DNA from: Rhizobiaceae bacterium | GTDB lineage: Bacteria; Pseudomonadota; Alphaproteobacteria; Rhizobiales; Rhizobiaceae | DNA: 64,000 nucleotides | Reading direction: 5' to 3' | Assembly: GCA_023953905.1 (NCBI GenBank) | Contig: JAMLJA010000012.1 | Coordinates: forward strand, 1-64,000 | Position numbers and translations under genes: made by a program | The notes under the pieces: model-generated | Told to the model about the DNA's origin: nothing | The model's input: the letters and a program-made list of their open reading frames with translations, nothing else | Database searches by the model: none | Shown: one piece after another, positions 17,217 to 28,440 of the stretch | Numbering within the stretch: the stretch's first letter is position 1 | Layout: each line of letters starts with the position of its first letter

Positions 17217-19874
17217 TCAGCCTGCCATTGCCGCCTTCACCGCAGCAACGGCCTCATGCGCTTTAGTTGCGTCCGGGCCACCGGCTTGCGCCATGTCGGG
17301 GCGCCCACCACCTCCTTGCCCGCCAAGGGCGGCGGAAGCGACGCGAACGAGATCAACTGCGCTGAACTGTGACGTAAGGTCTTCCGTTACGGCCACCACG
17401 ACACTCGCCTTGCCGTCCGCTTCGCCTACAAACACGACGACACCCGATCCGAGCGATTTCTTGCCCTCGTCTGCCAGTCCCTTCAAATCCTTCGGAGCCA
17501 CCCCCGAAACAACCTTCCCAAGGAAGCCTGCACCGGCGACAGTCTCGGTCGCCTCTGGCGCCGAGCCCGCACTTCCACCCAGGGCAAGCTTCTTGCGCGC
17601 CTCGGAAAGCTCGCGCTCAAGCTTCTTTCGTTCGTCCACCAAAGCTTCCACGCGCGCCAATGCATCTGCCGGCCCAACCTTTAAAGCAGCCGCGATGTCC
17701 CTTAGCCGACGGTCCTGCTCATCCAGATACTGTCTGGCGGCAATGCCTGTCAGCGCCTCGAGGCGGCGTACGCCGGAAGCGACGGCCCCCTCGCCGACAA
17801 TACGCACAAGGCCGATATCGCCGGTCGCCTTGGCATGCGTGCCACCGCACAACTCGACCGAATATGGCCTGTTTTCTTTGGCGCCGTGCAAGCCGGTACC
17901 CATTGAAACGACACGCACCTCATCGCCATATTTTTCGCCGAACAGCGCCATGGCGCCCTCCGCGATGGCATCGTCCACGCTCATCAGACGTGTCGTCACG
18001 GGCGAGTTCTGGACGATGATCTCGTTGGCCAATTCCTCGACCCGCTGAAGCTCTTCATTGCTGATCGGCTTGGGATGGGAAAAATCGAAACGAAGGCGAT
18101 CCGGGGCGACTAGCGAGCCTTTCTGCGCGACATGCGTTCCCAGAACCTCGCGCAGTCCTTCATGCAAGAGATGGGTCGCCGAGTGATTCGCGCGCAACCG
18201 GGTGCGGCGCTCATGCGCTACCTTCAACTCGGCCACCGCGCCAACCTTCACCGCACCTTTCGTCAGTTTTCCCGAGTGCACAAAAAGGCCATCCGCCTTT
18301 TTGGTCGTGTCGGTCACGGTGAAAGAGAAACCGTCACCTGAGATGGTTCCGGTGTCCCCCATCTGACCGCCGGACTCACCGTAGAACGGCGTCTGATTGA
18401 CGATGATTGCAAGCTCGTCGCCTTCACTGGCGGAAGAGACTTCCGCGCCATCCTTGACTATGGCAAGTACAACGCCCTCGGCTTGCTCGGTGTCATAGCC
18501 AAGAAACTCTGTCGCTCCGGCCCGGTCGCGAATACCGAACCAAATGGTTTCGGTCGCTGCTTCACCCGAGCCCGACCAGCTGGCGCGCGCTTCAGCTTTC
18601 TGCCGCTGCATCGCAGAATTGAAGCCGTCGGTGTCAACCGTGATCCCGCGCTGGCGCAACGCATCCTGTGTCAGATCCAGTGGGAAGCCATAGGTATCGT
18701 AGAGTTTGAATGCCGTTTCGCCGGACAGTTCCGAGCCTTCGCCCAGATCCTGAGTAGCTTCTTCAAGCAAGCTCAATCCACGCGCGAGCGTCTGTCTGAA
18801 GCGCTTTTCCTCGAGCTTCAGCGTTTCCCCGATCAGCGCTTCCCCACGCGCGAGTTCCGGGTAGGCCGCTCCCATCTCGCGCACCAGCGCCGGAACGAGT
18901 TGCCACATCAGCGGGTCCTTCGCGCCCAGCAGCTGAGCGTGACGCATGGCACGCCGCATGATGCGGCGCAGCACATAGCCGCGGCCCTCATTGGACGGCA
19001 GTACACCATCTGCAATCAGAAACGAGGAGGAACGAAGATGATCGGCAATGACCCTGAAGGAAGCCACATTCTGGCCGTCAGGTCCGGTGCCCAAAGCCGA
19101 CGCGGTCGCGTCTATCAAATGTTTGAACAGGTCGGTCTCAAAAACGCTTTCGACACCCTGCATGATGGATGCCATTCGCTCCAGACCCATGCCCGTATCG
19201 ATCGACGGACGCGGCAGCGGGACCTGCAGGCCCGGCTCGGGCTGGTCGAACTGCATGAACACGAGATTCCAGAATTCGAGAAAGCGGTCGCCATCTTCTT
19301 CCGGCGATCCGGGGGGACCACCCCAGATATGCTCGCCACGATCGATGAAGATTTCCGAACAAGGTCCGCAAGGCCCTGTGTCACCCATCGCCCAGAAATT
19401 GTCCGAGGTGGGAATGCGAATGATGCGATCATCGGAAAATCCCGCGATCTTCTTCCAGAACTCGGCCGCCTCGTCGTCGGTGTGGTAGACCGTGACCAGG
19501 AGCTTGTCCTTCGTCAGCCCGAACTCCTTCGTGATCAGGTTCCAGGCCAGCTCGATCGCGCGTTCCTTAAAATAGTCGCCGAACGAAAAATTGCCGAGCA
19601 TCTCGAAGAATGTCAGATGGCGGGCCGTGTAACCCACATTGTCGAGATCGTTGTGCTTGCCTCCGGCGCGAACGCTCTTCTGAGCTGTCGCAGCGCGCGA
19701 ATACGCGCGCGATTCCAGCCCGGTGAAGACGTTCTTGAACTGAACCATTCCGGCATTGGTGAACATCAATGTCGGATCGTTGCGCGGCACCAGCGGGCTC
19801 GAGGCCACGACCTCATGTCCGTTCTTCCGAAAATAGTCGAGGAAGGTCGACCGGATCTCGTTTACGCCGCTCAT
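17217..19874 (-). CDS. alaS: Alanyl-tRNA synthetase
   Basis: Class II synthetase that charges tRNA-Ala, 885 residues. The N-terminal catalytic domain starts with [10 protein letters not shown] and continues with [13 protein letters not shown]. The editing domain carries HSATH and CGGTH, the zinc-type ligands of the AlaRS proofreading site. The C-terminal part ends in a glycine-rich segment as in the family. The start at 19874 has an AAGGGC eight bases before it. The recA-alaS order is common in Hyphomicrobiales. Confidence 0.97.
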   Translation of the reverse strand: MSGVNEIRSTFLDYFRKNGHEVVASSPLVPRNDPTLMFTNAGMVQFKNVFTGLESRAYSRAATAQKSVRAGGKHNDLDNVGYTARHLTFFEMLGNFSFGDYFKERAIELAWNLITKEFGLTKDKLLVTVYHTDDEAAEFWKKIAGFSDDRIIRIPTSDNFWAMGDTGPCGPCSEIFIDRGEHIWGGPPGSPEEDGDRFLEFWNLVFMQFDQPEPGLQVPLPRPSIDTGMGLERMASIMQGVESVFETDLFKHLIDATASALGTGPDGQNVASFRVIADHLRSSSFLIADGVLPSNEGRGYVLRRIMRRAMRHAQLLGAKDPLMWQLVPALVREMGAAYPELARGEALIGETLKLEEKRFRQTLARGLSLLEEATQDLGEGSELSGETAFKLYDTYGFPLDLTQDALRQRGITVDTDGFNSAMQRQKAEARASWSGSGEAATETIWFGIRDRAGATEFLGYDTEQAEGVVLAIVKDGAEVSSASEGDELAIIVNQTPFYGESGGQMGDTGTISGDGFSFTVTDTTKKADGLFVHSGKLTKGAVKVGAVAELKVAHERRTRLRANHSATHLLHEGLREVLGTHVAQKGSLVAPDRLRFDFSHPKPISNEELQRVEELANEIIVQNSPVTTRLMSVDDAIAEGAMALFGEKYGDEVRVVSMGTGLHGAKENRPYSVELCGGTHAKATGDIGLVRIVGEGAVASGVRRLEALTGIAARQYLDEQDRRLRDIAAALKVGPADALARVEALVDERKKLERELSEARKKLALGGSAGSAPEATETVAGAGFLGKVVSGVAPKDLKGLADEGKKSLGSGVVVFVGEADGKASVVVAVTEDLTSQFSAVDLVRVASAALGGQGGGGRPDMAQAGGPDATKAHEAVAAVKAAMAG

Positions 19875-20072
19875 CACCAAGCCCTTGAGAATGTTTGCCG
19901 ACCCCAATTGCCGGCAGCAGGATGACGGCTTTTAGCCGCCGATCCGGTCCCTGTCCAGAAAGTCACACGCGCCACCGCTACATCCGGCCGCCTACAGACA
20001 GGAGCAGCAAGACGGTCATGGCTTCTAGCGCGAGGGACCTGGCCAGGCGCATCGCCGATACTTCAAATGCAA

Positions 20073-20095
20073 ACCGCCGGCGCAAGGCCGGCGGT
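20073..20095 (-). terminator. Rho-independent-type terminator after recA
   Basis: Perfect 9-bp inverted repeat ACCGCCGGC/GCCGGCGGT with a five-base loop, 47 bases past the recA stop. On the minus strand it is followed by a T-rich TTTGCATTTG tract. Confidence 0.65.
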
Positions 20096-20141
20096 CAAGG
20101 GCAGTACGGCATGACAACTGACAGCAGCCAGCCAGAAATGC

Positions 20142-21233
20142 CTACATATCAGCGGCATCGTCAAAGCTCTCGCCAGACCCGCCGCCATCCTCGAGAAACT
20201 TCTCCGCGATAAGACCAGCATTTTGTCGCAATGCAGTCTCGACCTCGCGAGCCAGTTCGGGATTGTCGCGCAGAAAACTCTTTGCGTTCTCGCGTCCCTG
20301 TCCAAGCCGTTGCGAATTGTAGGAGAACCAGGCACCTGACTTCTCGACCACGCCAGCCTTGACGCCAAGATCGATCAACTCACCCATCTTGGACACGCCT
20401 TCGCCATACATGATGTCGAATTCGACAACCTTGAAGGGTGGGGCGAGCTTGTTCTTGACGACCTTAACTCTCGTCTGGTTGCCAACCACCTCGTCGCGAT
20501 CCTTCACCGAACCGATACGCCGAATATCGAGACGAACCGATGAGTAGAATTTCAGTGCATTGCCACCCGTGGTCGTCTCGGGCGAGCCGAACATCACACC
20601 GATCTTCATGCGAATCTGATTGATGAAAATCACCATCGTGTTGGAACGCGAGATCGATGCGGTGAGCTTGCGCAGCGCCTGGCTCATCAGACGTGCCTGC
20701 AGACCGGGCAGCGAATCGCCCATCTCCCCTTCGATCTCGGCCCGAGGCGTCAGCGCGGCCACAGAGTCCACCACGAGCACGTCAATGGCACCGGAGCGTA
20801 CGAGCGTGTCGCAGATTTCCAGCGCCTGCTCGCCTGTGTCGGGCTGCGAGATCAAAAGATTCTCAAGATCGACGCCAAGCTTTCGTGCATAGACCGGGTC
20901 AAGGGCATGTTCTGCGTCGACGAACCCGCAAATTCCACCTTTCTTCTGCGCCTCGGCGACAGTGTGAAGGGCGAGCGTGGTCTTGCCAGAGCTCTCCGGG
21001 CCATAGATCTCGATGATACGTCCGCGCGGCAAACCGCCGACGCCGAGCGCTATATCCAGGCCAAGCGAGCCGGTCGACACCGTACCGATCTCCACCACCT
21101 GTTCGTTCGCGCCCAGCCGCATGATCGAACCCTTGCCGAAGGCACGTTCAATCTGAGAGAGCGCGGCATCCAACGCCTTCGATTTATTATCCACCTGTTT
21201 TTCCTCTACGAGCCGCAGCGTGTTCTGAGCCAT
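20142..21233 (-). CDS. recA: Recombinase RecA
   Basis: DNA strand-exchange ATPase and LexA co-protease, 363 residues. Walker A is [10 protein letters not shown]. The N-terminus, with the [11 protein letters not shown] stretch, and the GNALKFY and [14 protein letters not shown] segments are characteristic. Length is typical for alphaproteobacteria. An SOS-type operator lies about 70 bases upstream, so damage induction through LexA is expected. Confidence 0.98.
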   Translation of the reverse strand: MAQNTLRLVEEKQVDNKSKALDAALSQIERAFGKGSIMRLGANEQVVEIGTVSTGSLGLDIALGVGGLPRGRIIEIYGPESSGKTTLALHTVAEAQKKGGICGFVDAEHALDPVYARKLGVDLENLLISQPDTGEQALEICDTLVRSGAIDVLVVDSVAALTPRAEIEGEMGDSLPGLQARLMSQALRKLTASISRSNTMVIFINQIRMKIGVMFGSPETTTGGNALKFYSSVRLDIRRIGSVKDRDEVVGNQTRVKVVKNKLAPPFKVVEFDIMYGEGVSKMGELIDLGVKAGVVEKSGAWFSYNSQRLGQGRENAKSFLRDNPELAREVETALRQNAGLIAEKFLEDGGGSGESFDDAADM

Positions 21234-21301
21234 GATACATTACCCCTTGATCGTCAATGTTGGCCACGTGAGCCGTCGTGAGAGCCCATTATGTACATAT
21301 T

Positions 21302-21318
21302 TTGTTCTCATTTGGCAA
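21302..21318. promoter_or_regulatory. Probable LexA/SOS operator upstream of recA
   Basis: The sequence reads TTG, eleven bases, CAA, the symmetric core described for the Rhizobium etli recA operator. The half containing TTGTTC also overlaps the GTTC half-site of the alphaproteobacterial LexA box. It is 69 bases upstream of the recA start codon in a suitably AT-rich promoter region. Confidence 0.6.
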
Positions 21319-21617
21319 GGCCATGTAAGTATATGAAATAACGTGATATTTCCATTATGTTCTCTTTTTGTCTAATCCGGAGGCATCGGGTTCCCCCGTG
21401 CGGCGCAGCGCAATGGTATCGAAGCGAATGCACCCGCCGGCAGGTGAGTCCCGCCACTCCCCGGTATCGAGGCGTCTACCGGAGTGAGAGCCGAGGGCGC
21501 GCGCAAAGCTGCCCTGAGTTGATTGTGGACATCAAAAGATCGCACTTGCGGTCTTTGCGCAGACAAATATGCCCACTATAGAGTGGGCCGCGCTTGCGGG
21601 CGCGAAAGGGAAACGCC
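21319..21617. other. Intergenic remainder between recA and aroQ
   Basis: This AT-rich to mixed stretch separates the divergent recA and aroQ genes. Short open frames are present on both strands but have no ribosome-binding sites or recognisable protein content. It presumably holds the aroQ promoter. Confidence 0.4.
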
Positions 21618-22052
21618 GTGAAAACCGTCTTCGTCATCAACGGTCCAAACCTGAATCTGCTCGGAAAACGCGAGCCTTCGATCTATGGCGGCAAGGATCT
21701 CGAAGCGATTTCGAAGGATTGCCTACAGGCCGGCGAGGATCTCGGACTGATGGTCGACTTCCGCCAATCCAATCACGAGGGTGTGCTTGTCGACTGGCTC
21801 CACGAAGCGGGCGAACAAGCCGCCGGCGTCGTCATCAATCCCGCCGGCTATGGTCATACCTCGATCGCGCTGCATGATGCGATCAAGGCCATCGCGCCGT
21901 TGCCCGTGATCGAAGTGCATCTCTCAAATATTCACGCGCGTGAACCGTTTCGTCACCACACGATGACATCGCCGGCGGTTGTTGGCATGATCTGTGGGCT
22001 TGGGCCCACCGGGTACATTCTGGCGCTGCGCGCACTCGCCGACCGGATCTGA
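21618..22052 (+). CDS. aroQ: 3-dehydroquinate dehydratase, type II
   Basis: Shikimate-pathway dehydratase, 144 residues. The start of the protein shows the signature VFVINGPNLNLLGKREP with the catalytic region, and INPAGYGHTSIALHDAI lies near residue 75. The C-terminal VHLSNIHAREPFRHHT is conserved. The start is GTG at 21618 with AAAGGGA upstream; earlier in-frame starts would add residues with no family match. It leads a probable aroQ-accB-accC-aat string. Confidence 0.95.
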   Translation: MKTVFVINGPNLNLLGKREPSIYGGKDLEAISKDCLQAGEDLGLMVDFRQSNHEGVLVDWLHEAGEQAAGVVINPAGYGHTSIALHDAIKAIAPLPVIEVHLSNIHAREPFRHHTMTSPAVVGMICGLGPTGYILALRALADRI

Positions 22053-22076
22053 CCGGACAGAAAGGACATACAGCAC

Positions 22077-22535
22077 ATGTCGACAAAGAAGACCGGCATC
22101 GATCAACAGTTGATCCGCGATCTTGCGGAGATACTCAACGAAACACAGCTGACCGAGATTGAGGTCGAGCAGGACGATCTTCGTATTCGCGTCTCACGCC
22201 AGTCTTCGGGTTATCAAACGATGGTGGCCGCCCCCGCGCCGGCTGCGCCCGCGCCCACGGTAACCGCTTCCGCGCCGGCCGCGCCGGCCGCCGACACTGG
22301 AAAGAACGCCGTCACGTCCCCGATGGTCGGCACCGCCTATCGGGCCGCCTCGCCGGAGGCCCAGGCGTTTGTCGAGGTCGGCCAGAAGGTCCGCGAAGGT
22401 CAGACATTGCTGATCATCGAAGCCATGAAGACCATGAACCAGATCCCGTCGCCGCGCGCGGGAACGGTGACGGCCATTCTCTTCGAGGATGCGCAACCGG
22501 TCGAATATGGCGAACCTCTGATAGTGATCGAGTAG
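22077..22535 (+). CDS. accB: Biotin carboxyl carrier protein of acetyl-CoA carboxylase
   Basis: Carries biotin for fatty-acid synthesis, 152 residues. The C-terminal biotinyl domain has the modified-lysine site EAMKTMNQI; the usual residue after Lys is Met or Leu, and here it is Thr. An alanine-proline-rich linker (residues 50-75) joins it to the N-terminal part. It lies six bases ahead of accC. Confidence 0.96.
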   Translation: MSTKKTGIDQQLIRDLAEILNETQLTEIEVEQDDLRIRVSRQSSGYQTMVAAPAPAAPAPTVTASAPAAPAADTGKNAVTSPMVGTAYRAASPEAQAFVEVGQKVREGQTLLIIEAMKTMNQIPSPRAGTVTAILFEDAQPVEYGEPLIVIE

Positions 22536-22541
22536 CTGGAT

Positions 22542-23885
22542 ATGTTCCAGAAAATCCTCATCGCCAATCGCGGCGAGATCGCACTCCGGATCCTGCGCGC
22601 GGCAAAGGAACTCGGCATCAAGACGGTGGTGGTGCATTCGACCGCTGACGCTGACGCCATGCATGTGCGGCTCGCAGACGAAAGCGTCTGCATTGGGCCT
22701 CCGGCCTCGCGCGACAGCTACCTCAATATCCATCAGATCGTGGCGGCCTGCGAGATCACAGGCGCTGACGCTGTTCATCCGGGATATGGGTTCCTGTCCG
22801 AAAACGCGAAATTTGCCGACATTCTGGCCGCCCACAACATCACCTTCATCGGGCCTTCGGGCGATCACATCCGCGTCATGGGGGACAAGATCGAGGCAAA
22901 GCGGACGGCCAAGCGTCTCGGCATCCCATGCGTGCCCGGCTCAGACGGAGCCGTCTCCGATCCTGACGAGGCAAAGCGGATTGCGGCCGAGATTGGTTTT
23001 CCTGTTATCATAAAGGCGGCTGCAGGCGGCGGCGGGCGCGGAATGAAGGTCGCTCGGACGGAAGAAGACCTGGACGTCGCTCTCGCAACCGCGCGCTCGG
23101 AAGCGGGTGCCGCATTCGGCGACAACAGCGTCTATATCGAGAAATATCTCGAGAAGCCTCGCCATATCGAAATACAGGTGTTTGGCGACGGCGCTGGAAA
23201 CGGCATCCATCTCGGCGAGCGAGACTGCTCCCTGCAGCGGCGTCACCAGAAGGTCTGGGAAGAGGCCAATTCGCCAGCGCTGAATACAGAGCAGCGCTCA
23301 CGCATTGGCGAGACCTGCGCGAACGCGATTGCTGATCTTGGCTATTCGGGCGCCGGAACCATCGAGTTCCTCTACGAGAACGGCGAGTTCTATTTCATCG
23401 AGATGAACACCCGCCTGCAGGTGGAGCACCCGGTAACGGAAGCGATCACGGGTATCGATCTCGTCCACGAGCAGATCCGTGTCGCGTCAGGAGGCGGCCT
23501 TTCGACAAGTCAGTCGGAGGTCCGCTTCCAGGGTCATGCGATCGAGTGCCGCATCAATGCGGAGGATCCGCGTACCTTTGTTCCCTCGCCCGGCACGATA
23601 ACGCATTTCCATACACCCGGCGGTTTGGGTATTCGCGTCGACAGCGGCGTCTACTCTGGCTACCGCATTCCGCCCTATTACGACAGCCTGATCGGCAAGC
23701 TTATCGTACATGGGCGCAATCGAGTCGAGTGCATGATGCGGCTTCGCCGCGCGCTTGACGAATTCGTCGTCGACGGCATCAACACGACCCTGCCGCTGTT
23801 CCGCGATCTTGTGGGCAATTCCGATATAGCCAATGGCGACTACGACATTCACTGGCTGGAACACTATCTCGCCAGAACGGAATAG
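22542..23885 (+). CDS. accC: Acetyl-CoA carboxylase, biotin carboxylase subunit
   Basis: ATP-dependent carboxylation of biotin on AccB, 447 residues. The N-terminus is [18 protein letters not shown]. The ATP-grasp core shows [12 protein letters not shown] and the active-site [14 protein letters not shown]. Full length and intact. It is co-transcribed with accB and followed by aat. Confidence 0.97.
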   Translation: MFQKILIANRGEIALRILRAAKELGIKTVVVHSTADADAMHVRLADESVCIGPPASRDSYLNIHQIVAACEITGADAVHPGYGFLSENAKFADILAAHNITFIGPSGDHIRVMGDKIEAKRTAKRLGIPCVPGSDGAVSDPDEAKRIAAEIGFPVIIKAAAGGGGRGMKVARTEEDLDVALATARSEAGAAFGDNSVYIEKYLEKPRHIEIQVFGDGAGNGIHLGERDCSLQRRHQKVWEEANSPALNTEQRSRIGETCANAIADLGYSGAGTIEFLYENGEFYFIEMNTRLQVEHPVTEAITGIDLVHEQIRVASGGGLSTSQSEVRFQGHAIECRINAEDPRTFVPSPGTITHFHTPGGLGIRVDSGVYSGYRIPPYYDSLIGKLIVHGRNRVECMMRLRRALDEFVVDGINTTLPLFRDLVGNSDIANGDYDIHWLEHYLARTE

Positions 23886-23894
23886 AGCATAGCG

Positions 23895-24512
23895 ATGACC
23901 CGCCCTTACGCGCCGGGTTACCGCATTCCGCCCGATCTGTTGCTAAAGGCCTATGCGTCGGGCGTATTTCCAATGGCGGAGAGCGCTGACGATCCAGAGA
24001 TCTTCTGGGTCCGGCCGGAGTCGCGTGGCATCATACCGCTCGACACCTTCCACGTGTCCAGGAGTCTCGCCAAGGTCGTACGCCAGAACCGGTTCGAGAT
24101 CCGCTTCGATTTCGATTTCGACGCAGTCGTCGCCGGTTGCGCGGAAAGTCGCGAGGGGAGAGATTCCACCTGGATCAACGCACCAATCCGCGAATCCTAT
24201 TCCGAGCTGTTTCGGAGAGGCCATTGCCATTCCGTTGAAGCTTGGCAGGAGGATGCGCTGGTTGGCGGGCTCTATGGCGTTTCGCTCGGCAGGGCGTTCT
24301 TCGGCGAGAGCATGTTCTCGCGTCAGCGCGACGCTTCAAAGGTCTGTCTGGTGCACCTCGTGGAACGACTGAAGTCCCGAGGTTTCGTGCTTCTGGACAC
24401 CCAGTTCACGACCGAGCATCTCAAGACTTTCGGCGCGATAGACGTTCCCCGAATCAAGTATGAACGCCTGCTTGCGGAGGCGGTACAGGGGGACGCATCT
24501 TTCTTTCCCTAG
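23895..24512 (+). CDS. aat: Leucyl/phenylalanyl-tRNA--protein transferase
   Basis: N-end-rule enzyme that adds Leu or Phe to proteins beginning with Lys or Arg, marking them for ClpAP, 205 residues. Family motifs are [12 protein letters not shown], the [14 protein letters not shown] stretch, [19 protein letters not shown] and [15 protein letters not shown]. It starts nine bases after accC. Confidence 0.95.
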   Translation: MTRPYAPGYRIPPDLLLKAYASGVFPMAESADDPEIFWVRPESRGIIPLDTFHVSRSLAKVVRQNRFEIRFDFDFDAVVAGCAESREGRDSTWINAPIRESYSELFRRGHCHSVEAWQEDALVGGLYGVSLGRAFFGESMFSRQRDASKVCLVHLVERLKSRGFVLLDTQFTTEHLKTFGAIDVPRIKYERLLAEAVQGDASFFP

Positions 24513-24598
24513 GTCTCTATGGCGACCGACCTACCATCATGGAACAGATAGGCTGCCTCCAGCATTTCGTGTGGCAATGCAAATGGAGAACGCATCAC

Positions 24599-24835
24599 AT
24601 GACTTCTTCCACACAACTCAGCGTTCAGCAGATTGTCGAAGACGGGCAGCTTCCCGCGGCGCAGAAGATAAAGAGGCTTCTTCAACTGGAATCAGATGCG
24701 CGCGCTCTGCAACGCGCCGCGTCAGAAAGCCCTATGAACGACGATGATGGGTGGGAAGACGATTTGCGTCAGATACGGCTGGAATTGGACAAGCTCGGGT
24801 GGGACAAGCCTGAGAAGGGCGCAGCATCCCTGTAG
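24599..24835 (+). CDS. Small conserved-looking protein of unknown function
   Basis: 78 residues, soluble and highly charged, with no signal peptide or membrane segment. The middle looks alpha-helical (AAQKIKRLLQLESDARALQR) and the C-terminal half is acidic (NDDDGWEDDLRQI). GGAG lies upstream of the ATG. It sits between aat and map on the same strand. I do not recognise the family. Confidence 0.6.
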   Translation: MTSSTQLSVQQIVEDGQLPAAQKIKRLLQLESDARALQRAASESPMNDDDGWEDDLRQIRLELDKLGWDKPEKGAASL

Positions 24836-25055
24836 CAGGAGACGCATGTACCGACGAGTGCTCAACGACATGTCATCAGTTGCCGAGCGCCGACGCCGCC
24901 AACTTCATCGTCGAAGTGCAACCGGGCAAGTGGCGATGACGTTGCGGCGCATTGGCACGAAAGAAGCCCCCGGCAGCCATCAGACTTGAATAACAGATAG
25001 CGCGATGTCAAATGTGACCTGATCCCCGATACGCACGCGCATTTTCCAGGATGTT

Positions 25056-25883
25056 ATGGTCACCTATCTTGATGCCGAAACGGCTCCCCTCAGAAATACC
25101 GGCCAGATACGGCTCTACGGACCCGAAGCTTTCGAGGGAATGCGCAAAGCATGCCAGCTGACCGCGAGATGCCTGGATGAGCTAGCCGGTATCGTCGAGC
25201 CGGGCGTTCCGACGGACAAGATCGACCGTTTCGTGTTCGAGTTCGGAATGGACAACGGCGCATTGCCTGCAACGTTGAACTATCGCGGCTATACCAAATC
25301 CACATGCACCTCGATCAATCATGTGGTTTGCCACGGCATCCCGGATGCAAAGCCCCTTCGTGACGGGGATATAGTCAATATTGACGTAACTTACATACTG
25401 GATGGCTGGCATGGCGATTCCAGCCGGATGTACCCGGTGGGAACAATCAAGCGCGCCGCAGAGCGCCTGATGGAGGTTACCGCAGAGTCGCTGGCGCGAG
25501 GCATCGCAGCGATCAAGCCCGGTCTGCGAACGGGAGTTATCGGGGCCGCAATACAAAGCTATGCCGAAGGCGAGCGGTGTTCGGTTGTTCGTGACTTCTG
25601 TGGCCACGGTGTCGGGCTACTGTTTCACGATGCTCCGAACATTCTCCACTACGGCACTCCATCCGAAGGCGTTGAAATGCGTCCCGGGATGATTTTCACT
25701 GTCGAGCCCATGATCAATCTGGGGCGCCCTCACGTGAAGGTCCTGTCCGACGGATGGACTGCGGTAACGCGAGACCGGTCCCTTTCGGCCCAGTATGAGC
25801 ATACCGTAGGTGTGACCGAGACGGGATGCGAGATCTTCACGCTGTCGCCCGCGGGACTCGACCGTCCCGGCTTGTCATCGTAG
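25056..25883 (+). CDS. map: Methionine aminopeptidase, type I
   Basis: Removes the initiator methionine, 275 residues. The metal ligands are visible in order: the Asp pair in NIDVTY and WHGDSSRMY, His in CGHGVG, Glu in FTVEPMIN and Glu in YEHTVGVTE. An N-terminal extension of about 30 residues precedes the IRLYGPEAFEGMRKA region, as in alphaproteobacterial MetAPs. radC follows after 39 bases. Confidence 0.95.
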   Translation: MVTYLDAETAPLRNTGQIRLYGPEAFEGMRKACQLTARCLDELAGIVEPGVPTDKIDRFVFEFGMDNGALPATLNYRGYTKSTCTSINHVVCHGIPDAKPLRDGDIVNIDVTYILDGWHGDSSRMYPVGTIKRAAERLMEVTAESLARGIAAIKPGLRTGVIGAAIQSYAEGERCSVVRDFCGHGVGLLFHDAPNILHYGTPSEGVEMRPGMIFTVEPMINLGRPHVKVLSDGWTAVTRDRSLSAQYEHTVGVTETGCEIFTLSPAGLDRPGLSS

Positions 25884-25922
25884 CTTGCTTGCCGGATCAC
25901 AGCCGGCAAGGGAGAAGCGACC

Positions 25923-26744
25923 ATGAAGCGGGAGGGCGAGCCGGATGAGCGGGCATTTCTCGGTGAAGGCATGCCCTCATCCTTTGCGCGGGCGCGCAAA
26001 AATTCAGACCCCGTAGGGCCTGCCAAGGCCGGCACACCCGACGACCCGGCGGACAAACCGCCAGTTGCCCCACTTCCGCACCATGTGGGTCATCGTGACA
26101 GGCTGCGCGATCGCTTCATACGCAATGGACCGGACGCGCTCGCCGACTACGAGATTCTCGAACTGGTTCTGTTTCGACTGATCCCCCGTCGTGACACCAA
26201 GGGCATCGCGAAGTCGTTGCTCACCCGATTTGGCTCACTTGCTGAAGTACTCGGAGCTCCACCCCATCTCCTGCGCGAAGTGAAGGGTGTCGGTGAATCT
26301 GTGGCGCTGGACCTGAAGATCATTGCCGCCACGGGCCAGCGGTCGCTGCGAAGCGAGGTTGCGAATCGCGAGGTATTGTCTTCGTGGGACAAGGTGCTGA
26401 ACTACTGTAAGGCGTCGATGGCATATGAAGGCCGAGAGCAGTTTCGCATTCTCTTCCTGAACAACAAGAACGAGTTGATCGCCGACGAAATCCAGAACAT
26501 CGGCACCGTCAACCACACCATGGCCTATCCGCGTGAAGTGCTGAGGCGTGCCCTTGAGCTATCAGCGACCGCAGTTGTGTTGACGCACAACCATCCATCA
26601 GGCGACCCCGCGCCTTCGAGTGCCGATATCGACATGACCAAGGCGATCATCGAGGCCCTTAAACCATCAGGCATCCGTGTTCATGACCATGTCATTATCG
26701 GCAAGAAAGCCTTTGCCTCGATGAAGGGGCTATTGCTGATCTAA
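25923..26744 (+). CDS. radC: RadC-family protein (JAB/MPN domain, UPF0758)
   Basis: 273 residues. The N-terminal 50 residues are Pro/Ala-rich and look disordered. A helix-hairpin-helix region ([13 protein letters not shown]) lies near residue 120. The C-terminal JAB domain has the metal-binding [14 protein letters not shown]. Despite the name its role in DNA repair is unproven. Confidence 0.92.
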   Translation: MKREGEPDERAFLGEGMPSSFARARKNSDPVGPAKAGTPDDPADKPPVAPLPHHVGHRDRLRDRFIRNGPDALADYEILELVLFRLIPRRDTKGIAKSLLTRFGSLAEVLGAPPHLLREVKGVGESVALDLKIIAATGQRSLRSEVANREVLSSWDKVLNYCKASMAYEGREQFRILFLNNKNELIADEIQNIGTVNHTMAYPREVLRRALELSATAVVLTHNHPSGDPAPSSADIDMTKAIIEALKPSGIRVHDHVIIGKKAFASMKGLLLI

Positions 26745-26861
26745 CGTCGCGGCAAACATCGATTTTGCTGAAACCCTCACCGAGTTTGCACAAAGCGCCC
26801 CCTTTTGGGCAGAGATCAAATTCCTGACAGATTCAAAGAGCGTCCGTCAGAAATTTATAGT

Positions 26862-26876
26862 TGAATGAAATACTCA
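26862..26876. promoter_or_regulatory. Iron-responsive operator-like site before exbB
   Basis: TGA, nine bases, TCA, extended by one more symmetric base on each side (TTGA/TCAA). This is the IRO pattern bound by RirA in rhizobia. It lies about 120 bases upstream of the exbB-exbD-tonB genes, where iron repression would be expected. The pattern is short, so chance is possible. Confidence 0.5.
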
Positions 26877-26994
26877 AGAATGTTAGCTGCAGGCTGAAGG
26901 TTTTCACATCGTCCGATGGATGAACCGCGGCCCTGCTCATCGTCGAGCTGGTCTGCATTGTTTCCGTTGGCGTGTTGACGAAGAGCATTCAGTG

Positions 26995-27984
26995 ATGAGC
27001 CAAGCACAGCGCAACGCATGTCTCGGGGGCCACCCGCAGCAATTGGTCAAGTCGCTGCTTCTCTCCCTGCTTCTTCTTGCTTTGCCGACCTTTGGAACAT
27101 TGGCCGTCGCGCAGGAAGCCCCCGCACAATCAATAGGAACGGGTTCGCAGAGTTCGCCCGCCACTTTGGATGGAGAAGTCGGAATGGCGAACTCAAGCCA
27201 GCCGTCGCGCTCTGACGAAAGTGTCGTCGCTGCCACCGAGGAACGTGACGGCACCCTGCCCCACGATCTCTCGCCCTGGGGCATGTTCATGGCCGCCGAT
27301 TGGGTTGTGAAGGCAGTCATGATCGGTCTCGCCTTTGCATCCTTTGTCACGTGGACCGTCTGGATCGCAAAATCGCTCGAGATCGCTGGGGCCAAGATGC
27401 GCCTGCGCACAGCTTTGCGTGCGATTTACGACGCTGCCTCGCTTGTTGACGCAGCCCGGCGATTGGAGAGCCGCAGCGGAACTGGCCCATCACTCGTCCG
27501 CGCAGCCGTCGAGGAGGTCGCCATTTCGGATCGCGCGCTCGACCACGTGGCAGCGGACGGTCTCAAGGAGCGCATCGCCTCCCGCCTGTCGCGAATTCAG
27601 GCGCAGGCCGGGCGTCGCTTGATGCGCGGCACAGGCATCCTCGCAACCATCGGCTCGACCGCGCCGTTCGTTGGCCTTTTCGGGACCGTTTGGGGCATCA
27701 TGAATGCCTTCATCGGCATATCGGAAGCCCAGACCACCAATCTTGCCATCGTGGCGCCCGGCATAGCCGAAGCGTTGCTTGCAACGGCCATCGGTCTGGT
27801 CGCCGCGATCCCGGCAGTCATGATTTACAATTTCTTCGCGCGCTCAATCACCGGGTACAGGCAGGCGCTTGGAGATGCCGTCGCCGGCATTGAGCGGCTG
27901 GTGAGCCGGGATATCGACTTCAGGGGTCTTGAAAGGCAATCGCCGCGTCGCGAAGCTGTTGGTCTTACAGCCGCGGCCGAATAG
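26995..27984 (+). CDS. exbB: TonB-system energising protein ExbB
   Basis: Inner-membrane proton-channel component, 329 residues. It has a long N-terminal periplasmic extension with a signal-like segment (hydrophobic run ending AVAQ), then the three ExbB membrane helices. The conserved core is [20 protein letters not shown] near residue 210 and [14 protein letters not shown] near 260. I chose ATG 26995; the frame extends back to 26920. exbD follows after nine bases. Confidence 0.93.
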   Translation: MSQAQRNACLGGHPQQLVKSLLLSLLLLALPTFGTLAVAQEAPAQSIGTGSQSSPATLDGEVGMANSSQPSRSDESVVAATEERDGTLPHDLSPWGMFMAADWVVKAVMIGLAFASFVTWTVWIAKSLEIAGAKMRLRTALRAIYDAASLVDAARRLESRSGTGPSLVRAAVEEVAISDRALDHVAADGLKERIASRLSRIQAQAGRRLMRGTGILATIGSTAPFVGLFGTVWGIMNAFIGISEAQTTNLAIVAPGIAEALLATAIGLVAAIPAVMIYNFFARSITGYRQALGDAVAGIERLVSRDIDFRGLERQSPRREAVGLTAAAE

Positions 27985-27993
27985 GAGCGAACC

Positions 27994-28440
27994 ATGGCGG
28001 CTGGAATTCGCGACGACGTGGACGACGACGAACTGCGTGAAAATCACGAGATCAACGTCACACCATTCATCGACGTCATGCTGGTCCTGTTGATCATTTT
28101 CATGGTTGCCGCTCCGCTCGCGACTGTGGACATCAATGTCGATCTGCCCGCGTCGACTGCAACGTCACAGCCGCGACCTGACAAACCTCTCTATGTCACG
28201 CTGAAACGCGATCTCACCCTTGCGATCGGCAATGACACGCTCCCGCGTGAAGGGATCGGCGCAGCGCTCGATCAGGTAACATCGGGCGATAGGCAGACGC
28301 GCATATTCCTGCGTGCGGATCGCGCCGTCGACTACGGCGACCTGATGGATCTGATGAACCTCATGCGCGCCGCTGGTTACCTCAAGATTGCTCTGGTCGG
28401 ACTGGAAACCGCGGGCGCGAACTCCCAGAGGGTCCAGTGA
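27994..28440 (+). CDS. exbD: TonB-system energising protein ExbD
   Basis: 148 residues with one membrane helix. The family motif INVTPFIDVMLVLLIIFMV carries the proton-carrying Asp within the membrane segment. AGGAGC precedes the start. Its stop overlaps the tonB GTG start (GTGA). Confidence 0.95.
   Translation: MAAGIRDDVDDDELRENHEINVTPFIDVMLVLLIIFMVAAPLATVDINVDLPASTATSQPRPDKPLYVTLKRDLTLAIGNDTLPREGIGAALDQVTSGDRQTRIFLRADRAVDYGDLMDLMNLMRAAGYLKIALVGLETAGANSQRVQ

Noticed and set aside
18483..19925. Long open frame of 480 codons on the plus strand
   Set aside because: It is antisense to alaS and its translation is Arg/Gln-rich without any domain; high-GC genes commonly leave such shadows.
24846..24989. 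47-codon frame before map, beginning with ATG and a basic sequence
   Set aside because: No good ribosome-binding site, and a basic, low-information translation with no recognisable feature.
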